Below, in pieces: positions 37,910 through 48,591 of a stretch of DNA of 64,000 nt. The translations under genes and the position numbers were made by a program. Below the pieces are notes generated by a model. That model saw nothing but the letters and a program-made list of their open reading frames with translations. It ran no database searches and was not told where the DNA came from. This DNA comes from Acididesulfobacillus acetoxydans (GTDB lineage Bacteria; Bacillota; Desulfitobacteriia; Desulfitobacteriales; Desulfitobacteriaceae), in the NCBI RefSeq assembly GCF_902729405.1, contig NZ_LR746496.1, positions 3,782,001-3,846,000 on the forward strand, written 5' to 3'. The first letter of the stretch is position 1. Each line of letters begins with the position of its first letter.

Positions 37910-39739
37910 ATGGCTTTAGATGGGATTACCCTTTCCTACTTGACAGCGGAACTGGCCCCGCAACTGAGCGGAGCCCGCATCGACAAGATCCTCCAACCGG
38001 AGAAAGATGAGGTCCACCTCGTTCTCCGCCGCCGGGGGACCTCCCTGCGTCTCGTGCTCAACACGGGTTCCACGGGCGCCCGCCTTCACCTGACCGGGTT
38101 GAGCAGGAAAAACCCTGCCAGTCCGCCCATGTTCTGCATGATCCTGCGCAAACATTTGGAAGGCGGCAAGATCCTGGCTCTCCGCCAGTTGGGCTTAGAA
38201 CGCATCGTCACATTGGACATCCAGAATTATAACGAATACAGGGATTTGGCGACCCTGCACCTCACTCTGGAGATCATGGGCAAGCACTCCAACCTTTTGC
38301 TCATCGACCCCGAGACAGGCCTGATTCTTGACGGCATCCGCCGCTATTCCCACGCCCTGAGCCGGCATCGTGAAGTCCTGCCGGGCCGCCCCTACCTCCT
38401 TCCCCCTTCTCAAGGAAAACTCGGCGCGGCCGACGAGGACAGCTTCCGGGAAACGCTCCTGGCCGACGATCTGGAAAGTAAGCTCAGGGACATCCTTCTC
38501 GCCCGTTTTGATGGCCTCGGCCCGGAACTCGCCCTGGAGATCGTGCTCGCCTCCGGGCTGGAGCACGAGACCCGTCTCGGCGACTGCGGAGAGATCGATC
38601 TGGTCCGTCTCTACCAAACTTACACCCGTTTGGGACGAAAGCAGGGGACTCACCCCGATCCCCGGATATATTACCGCTTCCGGGGGGACCACACTCCGGC
38701 GGCTTTTACCTTTGTGCCTTATGAACAGTATGAAGGCCTCCCCTGTACCGTCCATTCCAGTCTGAACGAGACGGTGGCCCGCTTCTTCGAAACCCGTTCG
38801 GGCCGGAACGCCTTGGCCGCCCAGCGTGGCTCCCTGCTTAAACGGGTACGCGAAATCCACTCTCACCTGGGCAAAAAACTGAACATCTATGAAGAGACCC
38901 TGGGTTCGGCCCGTACTTCTTTTAAGTACCGGCTTTGGGGCGAACTGCTCACAGCCAATCTCTACCGCATTCAGCCGGGTATGACCCAGGCGGAAGTGGA
39001 AGATTATCACGAAGAGGGACAACCCCTTGTGCGCATCCCCCTCGATCCCGCCTTAAATGCCATTGACAACGCCCAGCGCTACTACAAACTGTATAACAAG
39101 GCCAAAGCGGCCCTGCAAAAAACCGAACCCCTGCGGCAAGCCGCCCTGGCCGACCTGTCCTATCTTGATTCCGTCCTTCTCAGCCTCGAACAAGCCGAAA
39201 ATCAGGCCGATCTGGAGGAAATCCACAACGAACTCGTCGAGCAAAAATACCTGTCCGGAAAATCCCTCACCCGAGAAGGCAAGAGAAATACCGGCAACAA
39301 AAAAAACGGACCGGAGATAAAGCCCCGCTCCTTTCGCTCCAGCCAAGGCCGCACAATTTTGGTCGGCAAAAACAACCGGCAAAATGACTGGCTGACTCTA
39401 AAAAAGGGCAGACCCGAAGACCTCTGGCTTCATGTCAAAAATATCCCCGGTTCCCACGTCCTCATTCCTCTGGCCGGCGGGGAAGACTTTCCCGACGACT
39501 CTACCTTGGAAGAAGCCGCTGCCTTGGCCGTCTATTTCAGCCAGGCCAGGGGCTCGTCGCTCGTCCCGGTCGACTATACCCATGTGCGCCAAATCAAAAA
39601 GCCCAATTCTGCCAAACCGGGAATGGTTATTTACGAGCAGAATTGGACCTTATTTGTGACACCGCGGCAGGAGGTTCTCGACGCCCTCCTGGCCACGGAA
39701 AACCCCGGCAGCCTTGCAGCCGCCGGAAAAGCCGATTGA
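37910..39739 (+). CDS. rqcH: Ribosome quality control protein RqcH (NFACT family)
   Basis: 609 residues with the NFACT-N start MALDGITLSYLTAEL, the EIMGKHSNLLLID motif (122-134), a long central coiled coil, and the C-terminal NFACT-R domain with RTILVGKNNRQND and DLWLHVKNIPGSHV. RqcH binds stalled 50S subunits and recruits tRNA-Ala to add alanine tails. At the position of the catalytic DR pair (residues 97-98 in Bacillus) this protein reads Glu97-Arg98 (GLERIV). It has AAGGGAG upstream of the ATG and is the only housekeeping gene on the plus strand. Confidence 0.94.
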   Translation: MALDGITLSYLTAELAPQLSGARIDKILQPEKDEVHLVLRRRGTSLRLVLNTGSTGARLHLTGLSRKNPASPPMFCMILRKHLEGGKILALRQLGLERIVTLDIQNYNEYRDLATLHLTLEIMGKHSNLLLIDPETGLILDGIRRYSHALSRHREVLPGRPYLLPPSQGKLGAADEDSFRETLLADDLESKLRDILLARFDGLGPELALEIVLASGLEHETRLGDCGEIDLVRLYQTYTRLGRKQGTHPDPRIYYRFRGDHTPAAFTFVPYEQYEGLPCTVHSSLNETVARFFETRSGRNALAAQRGSLLKRVREIHSHLGKKLNIYEETLGSARTSFKYRLWGELLTANLYRIQPGMTQAEVEDYHEEGQPLVRIPLDPALNAIDNAQRYYKLYNKAKAALQKTEPLRQAALADLSYLDSVLLSLEQAENQADLEEIHNELVEQKYLSGKSLTREGKRNTGNKKNGPEIKPRSFRSSQGRTILVGKNNRQNDWLTLKKGRPEDLWLHVKNIPGSHVLIPLAGGEDFPDDSTLEEAAALAVYFSQARGSSLVPVDYTHVRQIKKPNSAKPGMVIYEQNWTLFVTPRQEVLDALLATENPGSLAAAGKAD

Positions 39740-39853
39740 AAAGCAGCTGGACCTGCGCGCAGCCCGAAAAACAGAGAGACCGCCGGCAGCCTGAAAAACA
39801 GAGAGGAGATCTTGAGCCGCGGACCGGACAGCGGGGAGCCCCCGCCGGGTCTC

Positions 39854-41344
39854 TCAGTTCGTACCGGCAAAACCGAAATGCTTGACAATGAAACCGTATA
39901 AGTCCGTGATCCTGGGGTTTTCCAGGGTCTGCCCCGTCCCCGCGATAATCATGGGCACGATTGAGTCTTCCTGTTCCAATGAGCCGTGACTTCCTCCCCC
40001 GGGATGGATGGGCCCTCCTTCGGCAAAATACTCATAGCCCGAGCGCGCCGAGAGGACGATCCGGCTGCCTTTGCGGGCTTCCAAAGAGGAGGAAAGACGG
40101 CTGAAGGCATCCGGGTATTGCCCGAACGTAAGCACCCCGTCCGGCCCCAGTTGAGCGTCCACCACCTCCAGTTTTCCCTCAAAGCCCCAGGTTTGCCCGT
40201 AAACATCCCGGTAAGGGCCGCCCGGATAGAAATGGAGCCGCTTTTCCGTGCCGCCTTGGAGCACCGCGTACTGTTTGTGCCGGGTTTTCCAGGCAATCTG
40301 GGCATTGCGCGGATCGCGCGCCAGGATCTCCAGCAGTTGGGGTAATACCCGCTTCCTCTGTCCCAGGATATAAATAAAGGCCATTCGTTCGTTGGGACAA
40401 ATGGCTATTTCTTTGGTTTTATCCTCTTCTTTTTCCGTCGCTTTCAGGCGCTTGAAAGGGCGCAGGGCACGGTCAAGGTCAATCAGGTACTCGTTACCCA
40501 AACCCACGGTCGTCTGCGCATGGTCCCCCGTCACGATAATGACATTCTCCTCCAAGGCCTTTTCCCAGGGTCCCAAGGCATTCAAGACAGCCGCCACTTG
40601 CCGGTCGGCGCGCTCGATCGAAGCACCCGTCCGCCACGGACCTTTTTGGTGGGAGTGCTTATCATTGTCCGGAAAATAAACCATCAAGAAATCGGGCTGC
40701 TGTCCCGCTTCGATAATTTGGCTCGCCATCCGTCCCGAATAAATGTCATTGAAACCGAAGCGATGGAAAATTCCGTTGTGCGGGAAAAAAGGGCGCTTAC
40801 CCAGGACCGGATGGGTCAGACTGCCCAGAGTCAGGACCTTGGGGCCGCAAACTTTCTCCTTATAAAGGCGGAAGCCGGTAGCCAAGGACATGAGCAGGGG
40901 AATGCGGGTAATATATTCCTGAACTCCTCTGTGAATAAAAAAGTTAATGTTGCCGGTCGTCAGCCCTTTTTCCTCCAGCTTCTCGTAAAGGGTGGAGATT
41001 TCCGGGCTTAGGTGCTCCTCATTCAGACGTTTGAGCAAATTGCGGATCACCCGGTCGGGCCCCAGTTTGAGCAGGCTTTGCCAAGTCGCTCCGTAATCGA
41101 CGATTTGAGATATTTTTTCGTTATACCAAATAAAGCCCGGAACCTCGTGCTGATCCGGCGGACGCCCCGTGATGATCGAGCTCATCGCGACCGGCGTCAT
41201 GGTGGGAAAACAAGACACCACTTTCTGGAAATACTCACCATTGCGGGCCAGGAATCGCAGCGCCGGCGCGTTGCCCTCCGACAAGGTCCGGCCCAAAATA
41301 ACGGGGTGGAGAGAGTCTATGACGAACAAGATCAACTTCTTCAC
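39854..41344 (-). CDS. Alkaline phosphatase superfamily phosphodiesterase/pyrophosphatase-like protein
   Basis: 496 residues from GTG 41344 (MKKLILFVIDSLHPVILG), with GAGAGAGGGAG upstream. The features are those of type I phosphodiesterase/nucleotide pyrophosphatase-like members of the superfamily: the metal-binding aspartate in FVIDSLHP, the nucleophile region FPTMTPVAMSSIITGRPPDQHEVPGF with Thr as likely nucleophile, and later D-N-D-K-H-S-H and TGDHAQT. No signal peptide, so it is probably cytoplasmic. The substrate is unknown. It follows the pyr operon after a 264-base gap that shows no gene. Confidence 0.85.
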   Translation of the reverse strand: MKKLILFVIDSLHPVILGRTLSEGNAPALRFLARNGEYFQKVVSCFPTMTPVAMSSIITGRPPDQHEVPGFIWYNEKISQIVDYGATWQSLLKLGPDRVIRNLLKRLNEEHLSPEISTLYEKLEEKGLTTGNINFFIHRGVQEYITRIPLLMSLATGFRLYKEKVCGPKVLTLGSLTHPVLGKRPFFPHNGIFHRFGFNDIYSGRMASQIIEAGQQPDFLMVYFPDNDKHSHQKGPWRTGASIERADRQVAAVLNALGPWEKALEENVIIVTGDHAQTTVGLGNEYLIDLDRALRPFKRLKATEKEEDKTKEIAICPNERMAFIYILGQRKRVLPQLLEILARDPRNAQIAWKTRHKQYAVLQGGTEKRLHFYPGGPYRDVYGQTWGFEGKLEVVDAQLGPDGVLTFGQYPDAFSRLSSSLEARKGSRIVLSARSGYEYFAEGGPIHPGGGSHGSLEQEDSIVPMIIAGTGQTLENPRITDLYGFIVKHFGFAGTN

Positions 41345-41608
41345 ATTGCACGACTCCCTCTCTCTAAATCCCCCCAGGCCCAAACCCGCCGCCGAAACCA
41401 TGACCCTCAACTCCGCATTCTCTGTGCTTCAGGCACCCCGCATGACCGGCTTTGAAGCCAAATCCCCAGATTCCAACATGCGAGAGAATTATATCAAAAT
41501 GCTATTCAATTGTCATCTTAAAAATCCGCAACGACTCCCCTTTGGCCTCAGTCCGCAGCGGGGAGCAACGTCCGTGGATGATCATCCGCTGAACCTCCCG
41601 GTCCGGTC

Positions 41609-42193
41609 TCAGCGCGGAGTCCGGCTGCCGGGCTTGACACAGGGCAGTCCCTGGCGGCAGAGGGGACAATCCTCCGCGGGGTAAGTTGCGATTTCCAACT
41701 CTACCGCGGCTGTCAGGGGAAGGCCGAAGTCGACCCTGCCCCCGCTGCGGTCGACTAAAACGCCCACAGCCAACGGCAGGGCGCCGCTTTGCCGCACTTC
41801 TTCGATCACTTCACGCACCGATCCCCCTGTCGTAATCACATCTTCGACCACCAGGACTTTCTCCTGCGGCGTCAGCTTAAAACCGCGCCTTAAGCGCATA
41901 ACCCCGTTTTCCCGTTCCGTAAACAGGGCCCTCACACCCAAAGCCCTGGCCGCTTCGTGAGCCACCAGAATCCCGCCCATGGCCGGTCCGATCACGGTTT
42001 CAATCCCCATGTCCCGGAAAGGCCGCACCAACTCTCCGACTAAACGCGCGGCCAGATGGGGATATTGCAACACTTGGGCACACTGCATATAGCGCCCGCT
42101 GTGACGGCCGGAAGTGAGGAGAAAATGCCCCTCCAAGAGCGCCCCGCTCTCTTTAAAAATGTTTAAAAGCTCTTCTTCCATAGGGTACTCCAC
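41609..42193 (-). CDS. pyrE: Orotate phosphoribosyltransferase
   Basis: 194 residues with LLTSGRHSGRYMQCA and the PRPP-binding loop VLVVEDVITTGGSV. It converts orotate and PRPP to OMP. The C-terminus DCPLCRQGLPCVKPGSRTP carries extra cysteines, common in the clostridial long-form PyrE. It is the last gene of the pyr operon, separated from pyrF by 86 bases of repeats. Confidence 0.96.
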   Translation of the reverse strand: MEYPMEEELLNIFKESGALLEGHFLLTSGRHSGRYMQCAQVLQYPHLAARLVGELVRPFRDMGIETVIGPAMGGILVAHEAARALGVRALFTERENGVMRLRRGFKLTPQEKVLVVEDVITTGGSVREVIEEVRQSGALPLAVGVLVDRSGGRVDFGLPLTAAVELEIATYPAEDCPLCRQGLPCVKPGSRTPR

Positions 42194-42303
42194 CTCTTTC
42201 CCAATCTTTCAAACAGCGGCTCCGCCTCTTCCCGAATTTTTCATAGGGCCGCTCCGCCTCTTGCCGATCTTTCATGGGGTTACTCCGCCTCTTCCCAAAT
42301 CTT
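42186..42303 (-). repeat. Tandem repeat between pyrF and pyrE copying the pyrF 3' end
   Basis: Three to four units of about 32 bases, each with CTCCGCCTCTT(C/G)CC, run from the pyrF terminal codons to the pyrE start. On the minus strand each unit resembles the last codons of pyrF (KIWEEAE). Confidence 0.75.
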
Positions 42304-43005
42304 GGCCAAGGCCTGACGCGGATTTTCCGCCCGGGTGATCGGCCTGCCGATGACCAGGTAAGAACTGCCGGCGGCTAAAGCTTCCCTCGGGGTGAGCACC
42401 CTGGCTTGATCATCCGGGGCACTCCCGGGCGGACGGATACCGGGTGTCACCAGAAGAAAATCCGGCCCCAGGGCCCTGCGCAAAAGGGGTGCTTCCCGCG
42501 CGGAGGCAACCACTCCGTCCAATCCCGCCCGCTGGGCCAGGCGAGCCAGGGCGGCCACCTGTTCTTCCAAGGGAACTTTCACCCCGAGTTCCCGCTGCAG
42601 GGCCTCCTCGCTCATGCTCGTCAACACCGTGATGCCCAAAAGCTTGGGCTTGTATCCTCTCCGCGCGCCCGCCTCATGCAGCGCTTCCGCCGCCCTGGCC
42701 ATCATCTCATAACCCCCGCTGCAGTGGACATCCAACATCTCGGGCTCCCAATTGAGCAAAGCCCGCACCGTGCGCTCCACCGTCGCCGGAATGTCATGCA
42801 GTTTCAAGTCCAAAAACACGGGAAAACCCAGTTCTTTCAGTTCGCCTATCAGCCGGGGGCCCTCGTAAGCGTAAAGTTCAAGGCCCACTTTCGCCCGGCA
42901 GCCGCTCCCCGCCAAAGCCCCGGCCATCTGTAAGGCTTCTTTCCTTCCCGGCAAATCCAAAGCGACAATAATTTTTTCACTCAGCCTGTCGGGCTTGTCA
43001 GCCAA
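42280..43005 (-). CDS. pyrF: Orotidine 5'-phosphate decarboxylase
   Basis: 241 residues beginning with KIIVALDLPGRKEAL; the catalytic D-x-K-x-x-D-I is seen in FLDLKLHDIP, with VTPGIRPPGS later. It decarboxylates OMP to UMP, the last step of the pathway. It lies 37 bases after pyrD. Confidence 0.97.
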   Translation of the reverse strand: MADKPDRLSEKIIVALDLPGRKEALQMAGALAGSGCRAKVGLELYAYEGPRLIGELKELGFPVFLDLKLHDIPATVERTVRALLNWEPEMLDVHCSGGYEMMARAAEALHEAGARRGYKPKLLGITVLTSMSEEALQRELGVKVPLEEQVAALARLAQRAGLDGVVASAREAPLLRRALGPDFLLVTPGIRPPGSAPDDQARVLTPREALAAGSSYLVIGRPITRAENPRQALAKIWEEAE

Positions 43006-43042
43006 GGTCTAACCCCCTCTTCTAATTGATCCGCCGCGGTTT

Positions 43043-44029
43043 TCAGCCTCTGGCGAAGCCCTTATGCGTGCGGCGTGCCAGTTCCGTCTGGGCCAATCCC
43101 GTCAACTCTTGCACGGATGAAAATCCCTGCCGGCGGCAATAGCCCTCCAGTCCCTCTAAGACCTGCAACGGAACCCGCGGGTTCACGAAGTTCCCGCTGC
43201 CGATGCTCACCGCACTGGCCCCCGCCAGTAAAAATTCGACCGCATCCTGCCAGCCCGTGATCCCGCCCATCCCGATGATGGGCAGAGCGACGGCCTGATA
43301 AACCTCCCAGACCATGCGCACCGCCACCGGACGTATGGCCGGTCCGGAAAGCCCGCCGAAAAGATTGCCCAAAACCGGGCGTCTTTGCTCCACATCAATA
43401 CTCATGCCTAAGAGCGTGTTGATTAAGGAGATGATGTCCGCGCCTCCCCGTTCTACGGCCCGGGCCAGCTCCCGGATATCTGTCACATTGGGAGAAAGTT
43501 TGGCGATGACCGGCAGGTCTGTTTCCCGTCTCACCGCCGCCACCACTTCTTGCGCGCTTCGCGCATCCGTTCCGAACTGAAGGCCCCCGTGCCTGACATT
43601 GGGACAGGATATATTGACCTCTAAAGCGGCTATCCCGGCCTCCCGCCCCAGGGAACGGGCCAGGAGGGCATAATCCTCGACTGAGAAACCGGAGATATTG
43701 ACGATGACGGCTGTGGGCAGGTTACGCAGGCGGGGCAGATAGGACTTGAGGAATTCCTCCAAACCGGGGTTTTCCAAACCCACCGCATTGAGAACTCCCG
43801 CCGGGGTTTCCGTCAGCCGCGGCGCCGGGTTGCCCGCACGCGGCTCGGGAGTAATCCCCTTGACCGCGATACCTCCCCAGGTTTCCACCGGGCAGTACTG
43901 TTCATACTCCCGGCCGAAGCCATAAGTGCCGGACGCGGCAATGACGGGGTTTTTCAAGGTCAGACCCCCCAAGCACACCTCCAGCTCAACCCCGGCCCCC
44001 TTGGCTTCCTTCTTCTCATTCGGTAACAT
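43043..44029 (-). CDS. pyrD: Dihydroorotate dehydrogenase, class 1B catalytic subunit
   Basis: 328 residues from ATG 44029 ([20 protein letters not shown]), which overlaps the end of pyrK by 14 bases; the longer frame lies in pyrK. It has [13 protein letters not shown], the class 1 catalytic cysteine in EVNISCPNV, and [15 protein letters not shown] of the FMN site. With PyrK it uses NAD+ to oxidise dihydroorotate. Confidence 0.96.
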   Translation of the reverse strand: MLPNEKKEAKGAGVELEVCLGGLTLKNPVIAASGTYGFGREYEQYCPVETWGGIAVKGITPEPRAGNPAPRLTETPAGVLNAVGLENPGLEEFLKSYLPRLRNLPTAVIVNISGFSVEDYALLARSLGREAGIAALEVNISCPNVRHGGLQFGTDARSAQEVVAAVRRETDLPVIAKLSPNVTDIRELARAVERGGADIISLINTLLGMSIDVEQRRPVLGNLFGGLSGPAIRPVAVRMVWEVYQAVALPIIGMGGITGWQDAVEFLLAGASAVSIGSGNFVNPRVPLQVLEGLEGYCRRQGFSSVQELTGLAQTELARRTHKGFARG

Positions 44030-45032
44030 CCCAGACCACCTCCCGCCCCGGAAAAACCGGTCCGTCCTGACAGACTTTGCGTTTGCTCCGGCGGCCCCGC
44101 TCATCCCGCACAGTGACACAACAGCCGAGGCAAGCCCCCACGCCGCAAGCCATGCGTTCTTCCAAAGAAACTTCCACCCTGAATCCGCGCGCCACCCCTA
44201 ATTCGGCGACAGCCTGCATCATACCCCTCGGCCCGCAGACCGCCCAAGACAAATCCCGCGGGGGTTGTCCGGCCGGACAACCCCCGGCGGAACGCTTCCC
44301 GCCGGCGCTCTCGACCCCTGCAACTTCTGCCTCCAGGGCTTCGACCCCTGCGGCTTCTGCCTCCGTGGCTTCGACCCCCGGCGCTGACCGCCGGCTCCCG
44401 GCTGCCCGGGCCTCTTCCGCAGACCGCCCGCGCCGGGCAGCCTGAGACTCTTTTGCCGGACCTGTCTGATTTAATTTTAAATAACCGCCGAGCGGAACCG
44501 TCACCGCCCCCTTGTCCCCCAGGCTCCCGTCCATGGTACTCAGATGGAGAGGAATGCGGAGATCACTCCACTGACCGAGACCGGCACTTTCCAGGAATCC
44601 CCGGCTTTCCCCGCCCCAGAAGAGGCGAACCTCTAAACCTCTGGCCAAACCGGCTTGAGCCAGGGCGTAGAGCGGAAAAATCCCGATTCCTCCCGCCACC
44701 AGCCATAGTTCGCCCTTTTCGGGCAGGCTGAATCCGTTGCCCAAAGGGCCCAAGACGTCGAGCCTCTCGCCGGGCTGCCTTTGCGCCAGCGCCTCTGTTC
44801 CCCTTCCCCGCACCCGGTAAAGCACTGTGACTTCCTCCCGGGCACGATCGATGGCGGCAATGCTCAAAGGGCGTCTGAGCAGCGGTTCCAGCCGGTCGCT
44901 CACCCGCACGTGCAAAAACTGCCCCGGACGGGCTGTGGCGGCCGCACTGCCGCGCAGGACCAGGCGTCTCAGTCCCTCCGCCGGGTCGCCCAGACTTCCG
45001 TGGCTGACGATTTCCTCATAACAAAGTGGCAT
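44016..45032 (-). CDS. pyrK: Dihydroorotate dehydrogenase electron transfer subunit with a low-complexity insertion
   Basis: 338 residues against a usual 250-260. It has the FAD-binding [10 protein letters not shown] (residues 53-62), NAD-binding [12 protein letters not shown], and the 2Fe-2S cysteines in [15 protein letters not shown] and KVCQDG. Residues about 190-260 (44253-44465) are an Ala/Glu/Gly/Arg-rich insertion just before [12 protein letters not shown], partly made of 30-bp DNA repeats. The cofactor motifs are intact, so function is probably kept. It passes electrons from PyrD to NAD+. Confidence 0.93.
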   Translation of the reverse strand: MPLCYEEIVSHGSLGDPAEGLRRLVLRGSAAATARPGQFLHVRVSDRLEPLLRRPLSIAAIDRAREEVTVLYRVRGRGTEALAQRQPGERLDVLGPLGNGFSLPEKGELWLVAGGIGIFPLYALAQAGLARGLEVRLFWGGESRGFLESAGLGQWSDLRIPLHLSTMDGSLGDKGAVTVPLGGYLKLNQTGPAKESQAARRGRSAEEARAAGSRRSAPGVEATEAEAAGVEALEAEVAGVESAGGKRSAGGCPAGQPPRDLSWAVCGPRGMMQAVAELGVARGFRVEVSLEERMACGVGACLGCCVTVRDERGRRSKRKVCQDGPVFPGREVVWDVTE

Positions 45033-45310
45033 AAGACCCTCTCCTCTCCTTTCCTCACCCGCGTCTTCTCATGCGGCATCCGGCTTCTCCTTTCGCTCCT
45101 CGCTTCAGGGCGAGTGCCGCTGCCGGCATCCGCCTTTAGCCCCCGTTGCCGGCCGAGCCGCCTGCGAGCCCTCTCTGACCCGGACCCTGCATCTCCCCAC
45201 AGCCAAAGCCGGGAGCTTTACGACTAAGCTTTTTCGTCATATACGCCGACCGGCGTACTAGTTGGGGGCAACCGGTAAACGGCTCGCGGCAAATCTTTTC
45301 GGTCACCGGC
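45033..45310 (-). other. Gap of 278 bases between carB and pyrK inside the pyr operon
   Basis: No gene seen. It contains GC-rich stretches and a small inverted repeat TACGCC/GGCGTA near 45244-45259. No clear terminator interrupts the operon. Confidence 0.45.
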
Positions 45311-48300
45311 CTAAGCCAAAGGAAACAGGCTCGGGGAAACGGTCTCCATCACGTGCAGCCAGGCCGCCGCCGTATCCAGACTGGTAAAACAGGGAATGCC
45401 GCACTCCACCGCCGTCCGGCGGATGGCAAAACCGTCGCTGGCCTGAACCCGGCCATGGGTCGTGGTATTGAATACCGTTTGAATCTGCCCCGCCCGAATC
45501 CCGTCCACAATTTCGCTTGAGCCCTGATGCAGCTTGGCTATCCTGTCCACCGTCAAGCCGGTCCTTGCTAAAACCCGGGCCGTCCCTTCCGTGGCCAAGA
45601 TGCGAAAACCAAGTTTGACCAGCCGGCGTACCAGCGCGCTCCCCTCTTCTTTGTCCCGGTCCGCCAGGGTCACCAAAACCGTGCCATGGTCCCGCATGGA
45701 TATGCCCGCCCCCAGCAGCGCCTTATAAAGGGCTTTTTCATACGTCCTGTCCACTCCCATCACTTCCCCGGTGGATTTCATCTCGGGCCCCAGGGAGGGT
45801 TCGACCAGGTGCAGCTTGGAAAACGAGAACACGGGAGCTTTCACCGCCCAGAGGCTGCCTGCCGGATGCAAGCCCTGCGGCCAATCCATCTCCCGCAGAC
45901 GATGCCCGCAAATCACTTGGGTCGCCAAGTCCACCACCGGCACACCCGTGACTTTGCTCAGGAAGGGCACCGTCCGGCTGGAGCGCGGGTTAGCCTCCAA
46001 GACGTAAACCTCCTCCCGGTAGATGACGTACTGAACATTGAGCAGCCCCTTGATGCGCAGAGCCCGGGCCAAAGCCACAGTCAGGTCCGCCACACGTTTT
46101 TGCGTTTCCTCACTGAGCGTCAGCGGCGGACAGACGGCGATGGAATCCCCGGAATGGACCCCGGCCCGTTCCAGATGCTCCATAATTCCCGGAATGCTGA
46201 CCCCGTCACCATCGGAAACGGCATCCACTTCCACCTCTTTCCCCAGCAGATAGTGGTCAAGCCAGACCTCTTGCCCCGGGAAATCCGTCAAGGCCCGCTC
46301 CACCACGGCGCGCAATTCTTCGGGTTCGTAGATGATCTCCATGGCCCGTCCGCCCAAGACATATGAAGGGCGAACGATCAAGGGATACCCGATCTCCGCG
46401 GCAACCCTCTCCGCCTCAGCCGGGTCGGAGACACAGCCCCCCTTTGGCCGCTTGGCTCCCAGAGCCTGCAAGACCCGGTCAAAATGCCCCCGCTCCTCGG
46501 CCCGATCAATGTCCGCCGCCGCCGTCCCCAGGATGGGGTAACCCCGCTTCTCCAGCGCCCCGGCCAAACCGATGGCCGTCTGTCCCCCAAACTGCACAAT
46601 GACTCCCTCCGGTTTTTCCTTGTCCAGCACGGCGGAAACGTCTTCCAGGGTCAGGGGTTCAAAATATAGCCTGTCGGCCGTATCAAAATCCGTGGAAACC
46701 GTCTCCGGATTATTATTAATGATGATGCTCTCGATCCCCAGCCGGCGCAAAGCCAGAACCGCGTGGACGGAACAGTAGTCAAACTCGATCCCCTGCCCGA
46801 TGCGAATCGGGCCGGAACCCAAAACCACGATCTTGCGCCTGGCGGAAGTTTCCCCCTCATCCTCTCCCTCGTAGCCGGAGTAAAAATAGGGAGTCACCGC
46901 TTCGAATTCTCCGGCACAGGTGTCCACCATTTTGAAATCCGGCACTATCCCCTCCCGCCGCCGCAGGCCGTAGACTTCTTCCTCACTCCAACGCCAGAGC
47001 CGGGCGATCTCCCGGTCGGCAAATCCTAACCCTTTAGCCCGGCGCAAAAGCTCGGTGTCCCCCGGTGCCTTGGCCAGCCCCCGCGCCGACTCGACGATAC
47101 GCCGCAGCGCCGTCAGAAAATACGGATTCCAACCGCTGAGAGCGGCGATTTTTTCCACTGTCCAGCCTCGTCTCAAACCCTCGGCAAAACTGAAAAGCAA
47201 GCGGTCATCCGGCCGGCGGCAACGGGCTGCCAGTTCCTCATCCGCTAGCTTCTCCAGCTCCTCCGTCAAAATCCCGTAAGCCCCCGTCTCCAAAGAACGC
47301 ACCGCCTTCTGAAGAGCGGTTTCCAAATTGCGTCCCAACCCCATAACTTCGCCGGTCGCTTTCATTTGCGTGCCCAGTTCCCGGTCCGCGTCCGAGAATT
47401 TGTCGAAAGGCCAGCGCGGAATCTTGATGACGACATAATCCAAAGCCGGTTCAAAACAAGCCGAGGTTTTTCCGGTCACGGCGTTGGTCAGTTCCGGCAG
47501 GGAGTAACCCAGGGCGATCTTGGCCGCCACTTTGGCGATGGGATAACCCGTCGCTTTGGACGCGAGAGCGCTGGAACGGCTGAGGCGCGGGTTCACTTCG
47601 ATCACCATATATTCCGCCCGCTCGGGATGCAGGGCAAACTGTACATTACATCCGCCTTCAATCCCCAAAGCCTCAACAATGCGGCGGGCGGAACTGCGCA
47701 GCATCTGAACCTCCCTATCCGTCAGGGTCTGGCAGGGAGCCACGACGATGCTGTCTCCCGTATGCACCCCGACAGGATCCAGGTTCTCCATGTGGCACAC
47801 GGTAATACAATTACCGCCGCCATCCCGCAGGACCTCGTACTCGATCTCCTTCCAACCCGCCACACTACGCTCAACCAGGATTTGCCCGATCAGACTGGCT
47901 TGGAGTCCGCTCAGCGCATAACGCTCCAACTCCTCTTCCGTCTCGGCAATTCCCCCGCCGGTCCCGCCCAGCGTAAAGGCCGGCCTTACGATCAGGGGGA
48001 AGCCTGTCTTTTTGCCGAAAGCCAAGGCCTCTTCGGCGCTGGTCACGATCGCGCTCGCGGGCACCGGTTCTCCGATGGACTGCATAAGAGTGCGGAAACT
48101 CTGACGATCCTCGGCTTGGCGGATACTCTCCAGAGAAGTCCCGAGCAACGTCACTCCGCAGCGTTGCAGCACTCCGGCTTCGGCCAGCTGAAAAGCCAGA
48201 TTGAGGCCCGTTTGTCCGCCCATCGTGGGAATAAGCCCATCCGGGCGTTCCCGCTCCAGGATCCGCTCTAAAAACCCGACCGTCAGCGGTTCCATGTAGA

Positions 48301-48487
48301 CCCTGTCCGCCACTTCGCGGTCGGTCATAATAGTCGCCGGGTTGGAATTGACCAGGATAACTTCTACCCCTTCCTCCCGCAAAGCCCGGCAGGCCTGAGT
48401 TCCCGCGTAGTCGAACTCCGCCGCTTGTCCGATGACGATAGGGCCGGAGCCGATCACCACTACTTTCTTCCAGTCTTTCTTTGGCAC
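45311..48487 (-). CDS. carB: Carbamoyl-phosphate synthase large subunit
   Basis: 1058 residues, a full-length CarB with two homologous ATP-grasp halves: [23 protein letters not shown] at the start and [20 protein letters not shown] in the middle, followed by the C-terminal MGS-like allosteric domain. It makes carbamoyl phosphate from bicarbonate, ammonia and two ATP. It starts 104 bases after carA. Confidence 0.98.
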   Translation of the reverse strand: MPKKDWKKVVVIGSGPIVIGQAAEFDYAGTQACRALREEGVEVILVNSNPATIMTDREVADRVYMEPLTVGFLERILERERPDGLIPTMGGQTGLNLAFQLAEAGVLQRCGVTLLGTSLESIRQAEDRQSFRTLMQSIGEPVPASAIVTSAEEALAFGKKTGFPLIVRPAFTLGGTGGGIAETEEELERYALSGLQASLIGQILVERSVAGWKEIEYEVLRDGGGNCITVCHMENLDPVGVHTGDSIVVAPCQTLTDREVQMLRSSARRIVEALGIEGGCNVQFALHPERAEYMVIEVNPRLSRSSALASKATGYPIAKVAAKIALGYSLPELTNAVTGKTSACFEPALDYVVIKIPRWPFDKFSDADRELGTQMKATGEVMGLGRNLETALQKAVRSLETGAYGILTEELEKLADEELAARCRRPDDRLLFSFAEGLRRGWTVEKIAALSGWNPYFLTALRRIVESARGLAKAPGDTELLRRAKGLGFADREIARLWRWSEEEVYGLRRREGIVPDFKMVDTCAGEFEAVTPYFYSGYEGEDEGETSARRKIVVLGSGPIRIGQGIEFDYCSVHAVLALRRLGIESIIINNNPETVSTDFDTADRLYFEPLTLEDVSAVLDKEKPEGVIVQFGGQTAIGLAGALEKRGYPILGTAAADIDRAEERGHFDRVLQALGAKRPKGGCVSDPAEAERVAAEIGYPLIVRPSYVLGGRAMEIIYEPEELRAVVERALTDFPGQEVWLDHYLLGKEVEVDAVSDGDGVSIPGIMEHLERAGVHSGDSIAVCPPLTLSEETQKRVADLTVALARALRIKGLLNVQYVIYREEVYVLEANPRSSRTVPFLSKVTGVPVVDLATQVICGHRLREMDWPQGLHPAGSLWAVKAPVFSFSKLHLVEPSLGPEMKSTGEVMGVDRTYEKALYKALLGAGISMRDHGTVLVTLADRDKEEGSALVRRLVKLGFRILATEGTARVLARTGLTVDRIAKLHQGSSEIVDGIRAGQIQTVFNTTTHGRVQASDGFAIRRTAVECGIPCFTSLDTAAAWLHVMETVSPSLFPLA

Positions 48488-48591
48488 CGCTTTAAACCTC
48501 CTACCGGGATATTCCTAACCCCAACACAAACAACCGAATATCAGGGATTGACAACCTTTTCTTCCGTACCTGCCCCTGCCCGACAGTGATA

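Noticed and set aside
38195-39022. Minus-strand frame of 275 codons
   Set aside because: Antisense to rqcH, which carries the conserved NFACT motifs.
47366-48271. Plus-strand frame of 301 codons
   Set aside because: Antisense to carB, which is full length with all motifs.
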